Assembly (NCBI GenBank): GCA_022606135.1
Contig: JABYQN010000008.1
Span: forward strand, 744,001 to 808,000
Reading direction: 5' to 3'
Length of the DNA: 64,000 bases
From: Fomes fomentarius
Taxonomy: Eukaryota > Basidiomycota > Agaricomycetes > Polyporales > Polyporaceae
A program made the translations under genes and the position numbers. Shown here one piece after another: positions 34,457-47,603 of the stretch (positions are counted from its first letter, which is position 1; the number at the start of each line of letters is the position of its first letter). The notes under the pieces are model-generated. The model worked only from the letters and a program-made list of their open reading frames with translations, did no database searches and was not told the origin of the DNA.

Positions 34457-37400
34457 ATGTCCTCATCACCAAGGCACATACCAACCTCTGACCTCGACGA
34501 TGTCGAGATGGACGACACACTTGTAGATCCCTCAATGCCGAATGCGCCGCCGCGCGGACCGCTCTTCCTCGAGGGTACGCCGTCCGTGGCTGGAACACCG
34601 CGCCACAACACGATTGCAAGGAGAGCTTTGGGGATGAGCACCCCGAGGAGACAGCAGACCCCGCTGTTTGCACGTGAGTTCACAGGTTAGCTGTATATTT
34701 GTTCGACCTACCTAACCAGCTATTACAAGCCGGCACCTCATCACCACTTCCGTTCCCAAGTTCATCTCCCAATAAGCAAAAGACACCTGCAAGAGTGCGC
34801 AGGCTTGACTTAAATGTCCCCGGCTCTCAGGGCTCCGAACCACTCGCCTTCCCCTCGTGCGGTTTCATCTCTCTTGTTCAGAATTGTGTTGACATTCGTG
34901 AGACACAGGAGTCCGGCAGCTGCGCCAACACCGAAGAACCGCCGTGGCGATATCCATTCTTCGTTCAGCTTTACTCCATCTTCTCTCAGGTCCCGAGGAA
35001 GGCGACAACCCAACCTTCCTCACGACGACCTCCGCTCTGATGGCTCCCATCTGGATATGCCCCCCTCGTCGGCACCCAACTTGTCCGTACCTGCTGTCCC
35101 TTCCGATGACGACGACACTGGGGAGACCAAGGCTATCTGGGGGACGAGTGTCAACGTCATGGAGGTCATGCAAGCATTCCGTGAGTTCCTTCGTGGATTC
35201 AAGGTCAAATACCGCATAGCCTACGACAGGGAACGCGGCCTCCGGACCCGGGTATTGTCGTCCCCCGCGGAAGGTGAAGTGCTGCTCTACGAGTCCTATC
35301 TTCGCCGCATGCGACAGACTGGCGAGCACACTCTCAACCTGGATATGCACAATCTTGCTGCATACCCTCCAAGCAAGAAGCTCCAGGTCCTGCTAACTAA
35401 GTATCCGCAAGAGGTAGTCCCTCTCATGGATCAGGTCCTCAAGGACCAGATGCTCGAGATCGCGGAGGAAGACCAGCAAGCGGGTGTACAGGACATGCGC
35501 GGCCAACGCGGAGAAGAAGAAATTGCGGAAATTATGGGTAAGGTGTACACCATTCGCCCATTTGGCGTACCTACTGTTAATATGCGAGAATTAAATCCAA
35601 GCGGTAAGGCATGTTTACGTTGCGAGGTCTACAGAATTTGACCTAGCTCCATAGACACGGACAAGCTCGTCTGTATTAAAGGTCTCGTCATTCGGGCAAC
35701 ACCCGTGATCCCCGACATGAAAGTCGCCTTCTTCCGCTGTCTCACCTGCAATCACACTGTGCAAGTCGAGATAGACCGCGGCAAGATCGACGAGCCCGGC
35801 CGCTGCCCGCGAGACGTCTGCGGGACCATCGGCTCGATGTCGCTCGTGCACAACCGGTGTGAGTTCTCGGACAGACAGGTCATTCGTCTGCAAGAAACGC
35901 CGGACGCGGTACCGGACGGTCAGACACCACATACTGTCTCTCTGAGTGTGTACGACGGGCTCGTCGACGTTTCCAAGCCTGGAGACCGCCTTGTCGTAAC
36001 TGGCGTCTTCCGGAGTATTCCTGTCCGCGTCAATCCGCGCCAGCGTACGTTGAAGAGCCTGTTCAGGACCTTCATTGATGTCGTTCATATCAAGATTGGG
36101 ACGGATGATAGACTCGGAGTCGACAGGAGCACGCGTCCTGCAGGCGGAGACCGCATCCCAGGAGTCGGTGGGGTTGGTGGAGGCGTCGACATGGATGACG
36201 ACGAGGAGCATGCGGTTGAAAGGCAGCGGCGGACCACAAAGCGTGAGGAACTCGAGGCGAAGTTGCGTGCGCTGAGCCAAAGACGTGATGTCTATGAGCT
36301 GCTCGCCCGGTCGCTTGCCCCCTCGATATACGGCTTGGACGACGTGAAGAAGGGCATCCTCCTACAGCTGTTCGGCGGTACGAATAAGAGCATCGCGCGC
36401 GGTGGAGGCGGAGGTGGTCCCAGGTACCGTGGTGACATCAATGTGCTGCTTGTAGGTGATCCTGGTGTCAGCAAGTCGCAGATCCTGCAGGTAAGGCGGT
36501 CATATCCTATCTAGTATCGGTATCGAGCACATCGCTAATGTGTTGGTTTTCAGTATGTACACAAGATCGCGCCTCGCGGTGTGTTCACGTCTGGGAAGGG
36601 TTCTTCTGCCGTTGGTCTCACAGCTTATGTTACTCGCGATCCTGACTCGAAGCAATTGGTGCTCGAGAGGTCTGTGTTCTTTGTTCGACTTGCGGAGAAG
36701 GCAGCCAAGAGCTCACGCATGATTCTAGCGGTGCGCTTGTACTGAGCGACGGAGGTGTATGTTGTATCGATGAGTTCGACAAGATGTCGGACGCAACACG
36801 TAGCGTTCTACACGAAGTCATGGTACGTGTTCCCAGCCTGCTTATTTCGCCTCATGGGACTAAAAAAGCAATGTGTTAAGGAACAACAAACCGTCTCTAT
36901 CGCGAAAGCGGGCATCATCACAACGTTGAATGCACGGACCTCAATCCTCGCCGCAGCCAACCCCATCGGCTCAAAGTACAACCCAAAACAGACGGTGATA
37001 CAGAACATTGACCTTCCACCAACGCTCATCTCGCGTTTCGACTTGCTGTACCTCGTGCTGGACCATGTCGACGAAGCTCTGGATCGCAAGCTCGCGCAAC
37101 ATCTCGTCGCCCTATATCTCGAAGACACGCCCTTGAGCGCAGTAGGCCAGGAACTGCTTGTACGTCTTTCACCCTCGTCCAAGGGCCGATCTCATGGTCT
37201 CTCTCCCACAGCCCCTCGACGAACTCTCCACCTACATAACCTACGCCCGCTCCCGCATCAACCCCACAATCACCGAAGCAGCCGGCGACGAGCTCGTACG
37301 GTGCTACGTCACCCTGCGCAAAGCAGGCGAAGATCCGCGCTCGAACGAGAAGCGTATCACCGCGACGACGCGCCAGCTCGAGAGTATGATCCGGCTCTCC

Positions 37401-37787
37401 GAGGCGCACGCGCGCATGCGCTTCTCGTCCTTCGTCGAGCTCGAGGACGTCAAGGAAGCGTTCCGCCTCATGCGCGAGGCGATCAACACCAGCGCGCGCG
37501 ACCCGACCACGGGCGAGATCGATATGGGCCTGCTCGACACAGGCATTGGGCGGCAGCAGCGGAAATTGCGGGGAGACTTGCGCAGGGCGATCCTCGCGCT
37601 GCTGGATGGGCCCGGGGCCAGTCGCGGTGTGCGTTGGGCGGATGCATTTGCTCAGCTGGAGGGGCAGAGTAGTGTCAAGATCTCGGCGCCGGACTTCCAG
37701 GATGTCATTCGGCAGCTTGAGCAGGAGGGGTTAGTGAAGGTTACTGGCGAGCGTGATCGCCGGATGATCAGGAGGGAAGGGGCGTAG
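34457..37787 (+). CDS. MCM4: DNA replication licensing factor MCM4
   Basis: Subunit of the MCM2-7 replicative helicase, about 970 residues; nuclear. A Ser/Pro-rich N-terminal tail with many SP/TP sites (typical DDK and CDK targets) is followed by the MCM N domain, with [20 protein letters not shown] and a zinc motif CLTC ... CPRDVCG. The OB-fold includes [17 protein letters not shown]. The ATPase has [17 protein letters not shown], Walker [10 protein letters not shown], the helix-2 insert and [15 protein letters not shown]. Walker B is CCIDEFDKM and is followed by [10 protein letters not shown] and the arginine-finger motif [10 protein letters not shown] winged helix closes the protein ([20 protein letters not shown]). 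Eight or so introns, one splitting the segment [12 protein letters not shown]. All catalytic motifs intact. The Gly-rich run before Walker A is longer than in yeast. Confidence 0.97.
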
Positions 37788-38231
37788 AGTGGGTATATTT
37801 GGTTGCATTGGTGAAATCTATGGGTCTCGCTTGCAGATGTAACGTGTATGTCATGTTGTACTTTGAATCCTGTGACTGTGCAATCCCTGTGCTGTGTTCT
37901 CAATTCCTCGCTGTGAATCCAAGCTAGTCGTTCAACATTTACCTTCGTATTATCGAGCCACTTGCGGAAATTGACATCGCAAGAATTGGCGGTAGCAGAC
38001 AAGACTGTAAATATCATAACCGTGGGTAGTTTCGCCTTTCACTCAAGCATTGAATGCGGGAGTATGGGAAGGCGGGACCGGACGCATCTGCCGGTACAAG
38101 GTTCATGAATTGATACAACTAGTACAGCTGCAACTATCTACAACTATCTAAGCGGGAAAACGAAACGTGAATCATGAGTCTCGTGTAATCGTCAATTTCA
38201 TGCCGTTCTTCTTCCCGGATCCGGATCCGGA
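37788..38231. other. Convergent intergenic region
   Basis: 444 bp between the stops of MCM4 and a permease gene; probably both 3' ends. Includes a perfect 12-bp GGATCCGGATCC-type BamHI-like repeat just at 38217-38232. Confidence 0.4.
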
Positions 38232-41214
38232 TCAGGTCATGTAGACGTAGCGCGGGTCGTCGTCGCTCATCTCCTCCACAATCCCATTCGTCGCAGCGGG
38301 CTTCTTCTCCGAATCGCCCATCTCCCGGAGGCGTTCTGCGTTCTTCCGGTTCTTGTACGCCAGCCGTGTGCGCAGGAGGAACGCGGCGACGAAAGAGGTG
38401 AAGAGACACGCCGCGGCGATCGCGTGTCCCTTCTGGAAGTTGCTCTCCGAGTCGAAGTAGACCTGTGGAGATGCACTGCGCACACGCCACAGCCAAAAAA
38501 AAAACAAAATTCGTCGTCAGTTACAGTGAACGACCCACACTGACTGCAGGTTAAGAATGGAAGGCACCACCCACATTGACACGCAGTTCGAGATCGACAC
38601 GATGAACGCAGTCCCGACACCTCGCTTGCTCGTCGGGCTGAACACGTTCGCGGCCCAGCTCATGACGAGCGGGAACAAGCTGTAGTTTCCGCCGACGACG
38701 AGGAAGAGCGCGAAGTACCGCCCACCGATGAGCCGCGGGGTGTTCCCTCCACGGGCGAGGGCGGCAAGGACGATGTAGCCGATGCAGGAGACGGCGGTGG
38801 AGAGCATGATGTGGTAGCCGCGGTCGCGGGTGCGGTCCGAGTGCCAGGCTTGGAAGAAGACCATGAACCAGCCGACGGCGTATGGCGCGACGGTGAGGCC
38901 TTGGGACGCGATTGGGGTGAAGCCGAGCTCGTTGATGAGCTGAGCGGCGGATGCGTGCGTCAGCGCGAAGCGACGATAGCACGAAGGAGAGAGAAGAACG
39001 TACCGTAGGGAGGAAATAGGAGATCGTTGCAACACCGACGTTGACTATGTCGCGGCATGTCAGCGTGCTCTATCTTTCATACTCACATCTCGGGCGACAC
39101 GACTCACAGCTCGCATACACGACCATCAACGCCCAAGCGTGCACGTCATTCACGATCGCCTTGAAGCCTTGCCAACCAGTCATGCCTCCGTGCGACTGAG
39201 GACGGTGAGAGCGGTTCACGCGCGCTTGCGCGATGGCCTTCTCGCGCGGGGTGAGGAACGAGGCCGTGAAAGGGAAGGAAGGGAGGAACAACAGGATGAC
39301 GACGGCCATGATGAGCGTCGGGATAGCTTCGATCTACGGGACGGAGAAGAAAGGGTGAGGGTTAGCGGTTATGTAAAAGGCAGAGACACTATTGAGACCT
39401 ACGAGGAAGAGAAACTGCCAGCCTTCGAGGTCCTTGGTGCGTGCCCGGACGAGGCCGAATGCGAGTAATCCCTGTACACAGGTCGAGATGAGCTAGGTAC
39501 AGTCCTGATCGGGAATGCGCCAAGACTTACTCCGATCGCACCGGGAAGCGTACCTGTCATACACAGACTAAGAAGCATGTCAGCGCACCAGAGGAATGGA
39601 CCGGTACATAGACACAACAGAGTTGACGTACCTGATTCGCATGGCGAGCTCCGATCTGAGATGCGAAACAGGTCAGGTCAGCCACATTGTATATGAACGA
39701 TTCTTAGCCATAAGGGTACGTACTTCTTGTACCAGAACGACAGATAATAGATCATGCCAGCATAATATCCGGCCTCTCCTATACCAAGCAACACTCTGTA
39801 AAAACTCGTCAATCACTGCGTTATGTTGTCGTCTCGCAAGCCAAGAACGAACCGAAGCACGAGAAGGCCAGCATATCCCTTGGCGTACGTGAATGATAGC
39901 GAAGCGATTCCCCACCACAGAAGCGAGAGGAAGAAGCTGTTTGTCAATCAACAATTAGAGTTACTCATGCCAAGACAAGAAGTAATCGAGATGCACGCAC
40001 AAGCGATTTGCTCCAATGTACCGCTGGAGGACATTTGCGGGCATCTCGAGTAGACCTGTGTGCGGCGTCTGCTCAGCTGCATGCTCAAACAACGATAACA
40101 TAGGAGAGAGTGACTGACAGTAGCCGACATAGAAGATACTAAGTGCGAGTGTCCATTTGTTGTTGTTCGTGATGCCAAAGTTCTGGTTGAATGCCTTGAG
40201 GACATGTGCGTTGCCACTGTGAGCAGAGCTGTCAATTCCTACGTGAACGGAGTGGACCATCGAAAATACGCACATATTCGTACGGTCTGTTGATTTACCA
40301 CATCGTTCTTAGTCAGTCCACAGAACTTGCGAGTATGGAACAAAACAAATCATGAAATGAGAACAAGACCCCGGGCCGCTGAGATGATCACCCAAAATAT
40401 CTTTGGAAAAAGAAGACAGGAAGCAGTATAGCGTCTCGTCTTCTCAAAGCCAAAATATTAGCGATGATCGATTATTGGCACGGATCTCCCACAGGACTGG
40501 GACGCGGGGCGGGAGAAGTCTCACACGCGAGCTTCGGCCGCTCGCATGCCAGTACGCGCTCCCACGCGCTCGCCCCAAACGTAGCCGACGGACGCGTCAC
40601 GTACTTAGTACGTCCCAGCGCTATCATGATGGCAGAACCGGCATGAGATGATATGAGTGGCTGAGGCCCCACACTGGCAACCGGGGCATGCCTCATGCAA
40701 GTAAAATCATTGGCCAGGAGACGGCAGCCACCGCTCGATCAATCATGTCCGATGATAGTGGCATGTAGAGTGATGATGTGCGTTCATGCAAGGAATGCTG
40801 ACGAACCGAACTGGTTGACTGCGGGGTAATCAGAACATCAGCACGGTCATAGAACAGTTCAGATAGGGGTCGACCCACAAATATAGCTCAGCACGACGAG
40901 GGACAAGACTCTGTAGTCGACCTTTTTCCTCACGGCTTTCTGTGAGCATTGTAAGCTTCCGAATGCACATGAAGGACACGTCGACGACCTACCTCCTCCT
41001 CTTCGGTGAACTCTACCTCATCGGCGTCACGGTTCACGGCATCTGCAAGAGCACCATCGGGAGGGGAGAAGAAGTGTCTTCGGACGGGTTTGTCGCCGAC
41101 TTGGGATTGGTGGTAGGTGCCGTCGGCGAAGGCGGAGTCGCGCATGCTAGGTCCCTCCTCGATCTTGCCGCCGTCTATGCGGACGGACGGTGAGGGGGGT
41201 CGAACGTCACCCAT
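38232..41214 (-). CDS. MFS permease, DAL5-like anion:cation symporter family
   Basis: Twelve-segment plasma-membrane permease of about 550 residues; relatives import allantoate, nicotinate, pantothenate or other organic anions with protons. Starts MGDVRPPSPSVR (41214), then a polar N-terminus and KVDYRVLSLVVLSYIF. Core motifs: FDRTNIGNAHVLKAF, LLEMPANVLQRY, GIGEAGYY, SLCMTGTLPGAIG, GFTPIASQGLTVAPYAVGWF, FSPTSKRGVGTAF, and a charged C-terminal tail ending DDDPRYVYMT. Many introns (a dozen or so). The first membrane helix is assembled from a 12-nt microexon (40807-40818) between a 60-nt intron and a 520-nt intron (40287-40806). The donor after the microexon (GTTCGT) is weak. Substrate cannot be deduced. 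The frame upstream of 41214 has no ATG. Confidence 0.86.
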
Positions 41215-42257
41215 GCTATTAGAGTTTGAGTTCAAGGAGGAGCTCGGTTGACACAGTTGCCGGGTGAGAGCGTTGGAAAAGGAGGAAGTCGGACGTCGTC
41301 GTCGACGGGGACAGACGGCCAGGACAGATGTTTGTGCATTATATACCGGAAGGCTCGGAAAGGTACGCGATAAGATGCCATGTCCGTCGGAGAACAGTAC
41401 TAGTGGGAGTCCGTAAGCTTGTGATGGAAGAGGTCAAGTGCGTTTCCCGCCCGTGTCAGAGGGACCGGTCATGGGGCGGCTTGAATGATGAGACCGTCGG
41501 CTTTGAAGCGCTTTAGACGCATCTGGCTTTCGATATCCTCTATTTGGTATACATGGGCGAACAAACCATGGAGACAGGTGCGGGCCGGGGCAAGCATAGA
41601 TTGAGAAAGGATATTGTTGAAGTTGTGGGTATCTAGGGCGGGTGTGGGCGTACTGGAGAAGCTAGACGTGGGATTAGTCGAGGAATTCACTCGTACCACT
41701 GGGTTGCCTGACGAATGGTTACCTGCTCCGATGGTGCGGGGTTCGTGTGGCAATCTTGATACTGTCCATCCTGCTTCAAGCTTCAGGGGCCAAGTTCAGG
41801 CTACCATTCGGATCGCGGGACTCGGGCCGAAAGGTTTCAAACTGCACATCCGCGCCTAATGATCCGAAACGGGTAGTTCAAGCGCCGTCCAGTCTCCTGT
41901 ACGCTACTGAGGACCCCGGGGACCTTCTGGCGCTTATTCTATCGCTCTCTCGGGTCTCTCGGGCCGTTCATGAGCGGGGGCAGTAGTCCGATTTTTGCTT
42001 CACGTCACGACAATACGGAACGCGCTGGGATACAGCGGGGAGCATGGGATGACTGCACACCAATCAACCCTGCACGAAACACCATGGCGAGCGTCGGGTC
42101 CAGCGTCACAGATGACTCAGGATGACGTCCTAATCTCTCCGTACTCCCCGAGCTTCTCCGACTTGAGTATGAACCGTATATAACTCCTCGAAGCCCTCAC
42201 ACTCGGTCTCGACCGTTCGATCTCGAGTACATAACTCACACTAACCCAGAGTCGGTC
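41215..42257. other. Divergent intergenic region
   Basis: About 1.04 kb between the permease and NADH dehydrogenase start codons. Open frames at 41469-41753 (minus) and 41614-41859 (plus) have no motif. It holds both promoters. Confidence 0.4.
42177..42183 (+). promoter_or_regulatory. TATA box of the NADH dehydrogenase gene
   Basis: TATATAA, 81 nt before the ATG at 42258. Confidence 0.4.
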
Positions 42258-45200
42258 ATGTCGACCCTCCGCCTCCACCCTCCAATCCGCGGACCGCTAT
42301 CTCCACTAACACCTAAACAGCCCGGCGCCCGAACGTTCTTCGCGTCTGCTGTGAGGGGAAAGCAGCGTCTAGTCATTCTCGGCTCGGGTTGGGGAGGCTA
42401 CGAGGTATTACATGCGATAGACAAAAAGCACTGGAGTACGTTGGTTTAACACCATCCATATCCATACTCTCTCACTCAGCCTGCTTGCTCTCCAGATGTC
42501 ATTGTCGTTTCTCCGAGCAACTACTTTAATTTCACACCGCTGCTCGCAAGCTGCTCCGTCGGCACGCTCGAATTCCGCGCTGCTATCGAGCCCGTCCGTA
42601 GATACACCCCCAAAGTGGTCAGTGAGAAGTCAGAACATCTATTGAACACTCTTGGTCTGAATTTTTGCTCTCGCCTCGCGGGCCCCGTGTCTATGGGTAT
42701 GCACGTCTTCGACTTCCATTACAGAGAGCATATACGGCATGGTGCGACAACATCGGTCAGTTAGCTCCGTTCCTCCGGATCCCATGTTTCGCTTCGCGTG
42801 GTATTGACACAACGAATTCGGACTCACAGACTTCGGGCACAAGAAGCTCCTCTGCGTACGTTTTCACAGTCTCACCGACGGACTCTTCTTGCCGTTGCCA
42901 GCCGCAACTCCGATCAATGGCATGCCTGGCGGCCCATGTTCCATGCCGCCTATATTTGGCACAGTCTGCGTGCATCCAGCCATGAGTACAAGGAGGCTCT
43001 GCTCGGTCTGTATGCCACCGGGCAGAGTCAGGGATATCCTGCGGCGTTCAACGCATCTCGCGGGACGCCGTCTTCATCGCTGGGCTGTGCACAGGGCATC
43101 CTTCGACGTTGTCCGCAGACGGAGGAGTCGGGTTAGCCGATCTAGCGCCGCATGGGGGCGTACAATCCGACCTTTCGCATTATCTGTTCTCCGATCTAGG
43201 CTCAGGAAAACCTGTGTCGGGTACCCGTGAAGCCGTAAAGGTATGAAGTCGCATACATGGGGCACTTCACTAGCTTGTGATTCAATGCATGGCCGACTCA
43301 AGCTGTGCATGTACTGAGGTCTATCAGACGGGCCTCAGATACGTCCCCTGCTTTTCATGGCAAACTAGACCACTGCGTTGTGCAGACCCCCCTGTGGAAC
43401 ATCCAAACCGCTCATATCTCCGTCTCATCGGCTCGGACTCTCGGACAGGACGGATTCTACTTACGCAATTTTCATAGACACCTGCCACAGCCCCAGTGAA
43501 GTTTCCCTCCTCAGGTTCGCCGCCGTCAGACATCTCAGACGTAAACGACCCGGCGATGCCGGTCGGCGCAAACGCCGACAAGTTCGAGTTAACGTACGAC
43601 AAGCTTGTCATCGCCGTTGGGGCGTACAACCAAAGTGCGTTCAGGTCAACTGGCCACATGTACTTACATGCGGTGAACCCACTTGACTTCTGACATATAG
43701 TCGGCTATCGACTTTGTAGCGTTTAATGTGCCTGGCGTCAAGGAGCACGCCCATTTTCTCAAGGACATCAGCGATGCGCGCAAAATTCGCGCGCGGGTCC
43801 TCGAATGTACGTCGTATCCTGTCTTGGTCATCGTCTGTCTGACGGTGTCTATGCCTCTCATCATTCCATTGCAACTGGCTATATGCGCGCGCACTGGCAC
43901 TCAGGCTTCGAGCAGGCGAACCAGCCAACTATAACGGATGCTGACCGGCGCAAGCTGCTCAACTTCTGCATCGTCGGCGGCGGGCCGACGGGAGTCGAGT
44001 TCGCCGCGGAGTTGCACGACCTCCTGCACACGGACATGAATAAGCACTACCCGACCCTCGCTGCGATGGCACGCATCAACCTGTACGACGTCGCCTCCAG
44101 TATTCTGGGTGGCTTTGATGCCGGGCTGCAGGAGTGAGTGTATTCCTACCTTTCCTTTCTGTGGTCTTGTTTCTGGGGTGTGATTACCGCTTTGAGAAAC
44201 GAGGACACTGACCGCCGATTGCAGGTATGCGATGAGCAAGTTCAAGAGGGAGGGTATCAGGCTGTTGACGCAGCACCACGTCGAGCGAGTAGAAGCGGTA
44301 CGTTCTTCGACTATCGTGCTCCGCTTCATGGACGGTCGGAACCGAGCACGGGACTGCCGGGCGGTACTGTCTGCCCGTGCCTGCATCTTACTTATCTCCA
44401 TCGTTGTGGTGGATCTCCGAGGACCATTCTCCCGTGTGACTGTCTATTGGAGGCCCGGGTACTCACATATGAAATTGGATACCCAAGACTGCGGGTCCGG
44501 TGTTATACTTCTTGATCTCTGCGCACTTATTGTTCATTGCTGGGATGACCATTCTTGTGAACTAACTCTGACTAACAGGATCGCATGTTCGTGACAGAGG
44601 AGGGAGAAGGCGAGTCTTTCACTTTGTTATGCTCGCGTAGCTCGTTGTGCGGTGTCGTAGCGCTCCATACACACAACAGCTGACCATTCGCTTAATCCCT
44701 GAAGTGAACTTTGGGCTTCTAGTATGGAGCACAGGCCTCGCGCCCAACCCGCTCGTCGAGTCCATCACGGAAGCAAAGAAGGACGAGCGCACGAAACGGT
44801 GAGTTCCTGACTTGGCAGCCTTTGCTACCCCGCATTATGTCAACGATGCCCCGCAGCGCTTTCCGTTGATGTAAATTAGTCACCCCCATACGTCGCATGA
44901 CGTGGGTATGCGTGCGACTGCCCCGTATGCACGTTCACGCTAATACCCCACCCTGCCTTTTATTCACCTGCTCTGCGCGGGTTCCGTCCCGCCTACCCCA
45001 CCGCGCATGCAGTCGTTGTCATCGAACACCCATATCTATATCAAATTCCACCTGACAGTGGACTTGGGGTATCAAGAATTGAACGCTGACCACCCGCGCA
45101 CACACAGGAGCCTGCTCACAGACGACCGCATGAACGTCATCATGCGCAGCACAAACGCGCCCGACCCAGACGTCTTCGCGCTCGGGGATGCCGCGACGAT

Positions 45201-45862
45201 AGAGAACTGCACGCCGCTCCTGCCTGCGACGGCACAAGTCGCGAACCAGCAGGCAAAGTACGTCACGAAGAGGCTCAACCGCTCCGTCCGCCGCCTCCTC
45301 TCGCTCCCCTCCTCCCTTTCGGCAGCGGAGAAGCCATTCAAGTTTCAAAATGCAGGGAGCTTGGCGTATGTGGGCGACTGGAACGCGGTCTTTGACAGGA
45401 CGAAGGTGGCGTCGGGCCCCAAGGGCAAGGGAACGGGGCGCGTTGCGTGGTTGCTCTGGCGCTCTGCGTACTTCACGAAGACGCTCAGCGTGAGGAACAA
45501 GATTCTGGTGCCGATGTATTGGTGGGTGGTTTCCGCTCTTATCAGTGTATTGTTCAAGTGTTCCGCTGCCACCTTTGCTGAGGCGGCAGCGGCAGGTGAG
45601 TTGGGTGCCGGAGTGTCTGGATATCCGATGTCGCGGCCACCGTGCAGTGTTCGTCTGACCAGCATTGCTGTCTCAACTCACTCCGATGCGAGCGGTGCAC
45701 GCACCATTGTGGTTCTGATTGGCGTGGTGGTTTTGGGATCTGACTGGTATCATGAATGAATATCTCGCATGCTTCACTCGCGCGACTGGGTACTGATCGG
45801 CGTGTGTGTCTGGTTGCAGGTTCCTGAACTGGATCTTTGGCAGAGATCTCAGCCGATTCTGA
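42258..45862 (+). CDS. Alternative (type II) NADH:ubiquinone oxidoreductase, mitochondrial
   Basis: Rotenone-insensitive FAD enzyme that oxidises NADH and reduces ubiquinone without proton pumping, on the inner membrane (NDE/NDI type), about 540 residues. A presequence-like start ([12 protein letters not shown]) precedes the FAD dinucleotide fold [12 protein letters not shown] and [12 protein letters not shown]. The segment FGHKKLLC leads to [20 protein letters not shown]. The NADH fold is [16 protein letters not shown]. Then come [17 protein letters not shown] and [10 protein letters not shown], and the membrane-contact end [21 protein letters not shown]. Introns are odd: 42856-43477 (622 nt), 44298-44578 (281), 44799-45107 (309) and 45522-45819 (298) are long, while others are 55-80 nt. 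The one at 44610-44704 has a GC-AG boundary (GCGAGT). No EF-hand insert is seen. Matrix or external side cannot be told. Confidence 0.9.
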
Positions 45863-47603
45863 ATAGGTGCGCGCGCCTTGTTGCATCCGTGCATTTCCGG
45901 AGTGGCCCTCATCATCGCCCGCAGACACAGGACTGCGCGCGGATGCGGAAGAATGGAGCAACACCACAGCCTCCCGGGCTACTACACGGCGCAGAGTTGC
46001 TAGAGGTGGCGCGAAGCACATTGCGCACGGCGGCTTATGTCGTGGATCATGGTCCGTGATCCGCGCATTCTACCGCTGCAACACTGCTCTCGGACGGACC
46101 ACCACGAATATTTATTGTTATTGTAGAGCCGCATAGTGAGTACATGCAATCACACCCGTATTACTATTGTTCTGTGTGTGTGTGTGTGCGTCGGACGTGC
46201 AGGCGTCCTCAACTCCGGAACGGAGGAAACAGGCGTTCCGCTCCCCGCATCAAATCGATGGAGACTAACGTCAATGCCGTCAGTCTCGAGCCGGTGCTCC
46301 ATCTTGACCACATCCGTCCCGCATTTGGCCTCCAGCGATTGAGTTACGAGTAATGTCAGACCTGGCCAGGACTGCATAACGTTAATACACTCATCAGCTG
46401 TCATCCCGCGCCGCAGCGGGGTCCCTTCTCTCATCCGAGGGTGCGATCGGATACACGTCCCGGGGAATTCAGCCTGAGGGGACAGGTTCAATAGGCGTAA
46501 AGAAGACAGGACAGCCTGCAAGCCCCGTCCGAATTTCAAAGGCCGCGCGAATGAGATAGACTAGGCAGTCAGAATCGTGCCAGGCTGAAGAGGCATGGGT
46601 GCGGAGAACGCGTGGCCCTTGACGCATGGAAGATATCCTCGGACTGCCTCTCGCACCTTGCGGCCGCCCTGCGGCATAACGTAACCTGCATCGCGAAAGT
46701 GCTAACTGGAGGGTCCCACAAAGGAAGAAAGGGGCACCCGGGACACTCACCAGACGCTAGGCTAGTAGTATTCAACCTTGCAGTCAAGGCTACTACTGTC
46801 CTGTTTTTATGTATATATGCCCTTCATGAGCGTGCAAAGCTCAGATACTCACATCCATGTGCGGACAGCAACATCTCACCAGACTTCAGATGTGGCCCGG
46901 GCCACGGAACGTCCATGTTAGGTCGGGTGACGACGGAAGTAGTACTCGATCTATTGGTCGCATGCTCAGCATACGAAGAATCACAACAAGCTCAAGCACA
47001 ATCCCAGAAGTAGAACCTGCAAAGAGAGACGTTAGTGATAACTCTCAGGCATATGACAAGAGATCGTGTGCTCGTTCAACCACTGTGGCCACCGCAGATC
47101 CATCCATACCGTCTTACGCTCCTTGAAACACTGCGTGTTCTTTGAGAACATTGAGTTTGAGAAGAGATCCACTACGGTGTCAGTAGGTAATCCCTGGGAG
47201 CCAGAAGCCGGATTTCATCATGTCTTCTGGAAACCCACCGAAACATGAAGGACGAAGGCGTGCACTCACAATTCGATAAAATGCTAAGCTCGGATGTATA
47301 AGGGCGACTGCGTATTGCGTATTGCGTATGCGTGTTAGTGATGGCTCGTATGTACCTGGAGAATAAATGATACGAAATGCAATCCGAGGATCTGGCCTGC
47401 ACACTGGCAGCGCGGGCGAACGAGTACAAGGACGGGTAGGAGGTATGCGTATGATACAGTGAGCATACAAGTATGAAAGACGAAAGACCCAGAGGAGAGG
47501 GAACGAGAGACGGCAAGCGATACACATAGTAGATAGGAGCGGACGGGATGCGAGACACGAATAACATGGCGCGGAAGGAACACCAAGGGGGATAGAAAAT
47601 AAC
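45863..47603. other. Intergenic region with simple repeats
   Basis: No supported gene. A TG dinucleotide run lies at about 46171-46188 and a threefold TGCGTAT tandem at about 47310-47330. The part near 47200-47603 may be the 3' untranslated region or a further coding exon of the WH1-CRIB gene on minus. Confidence 0.4.

Noticed and set aside
35615..36280. 221-codon minus-strand frame
   Set aside because: Antisense to MCM4, whose motifs are unambiguous on plus.
47180..47603. Continuation of the WH1-CRIB reading frame to 47180
   Set aside because: Pyrimidine-rich, Cys/Leu/Ser-rich sequence unlike the rest; more likely 3' untranslated, though not excluded.
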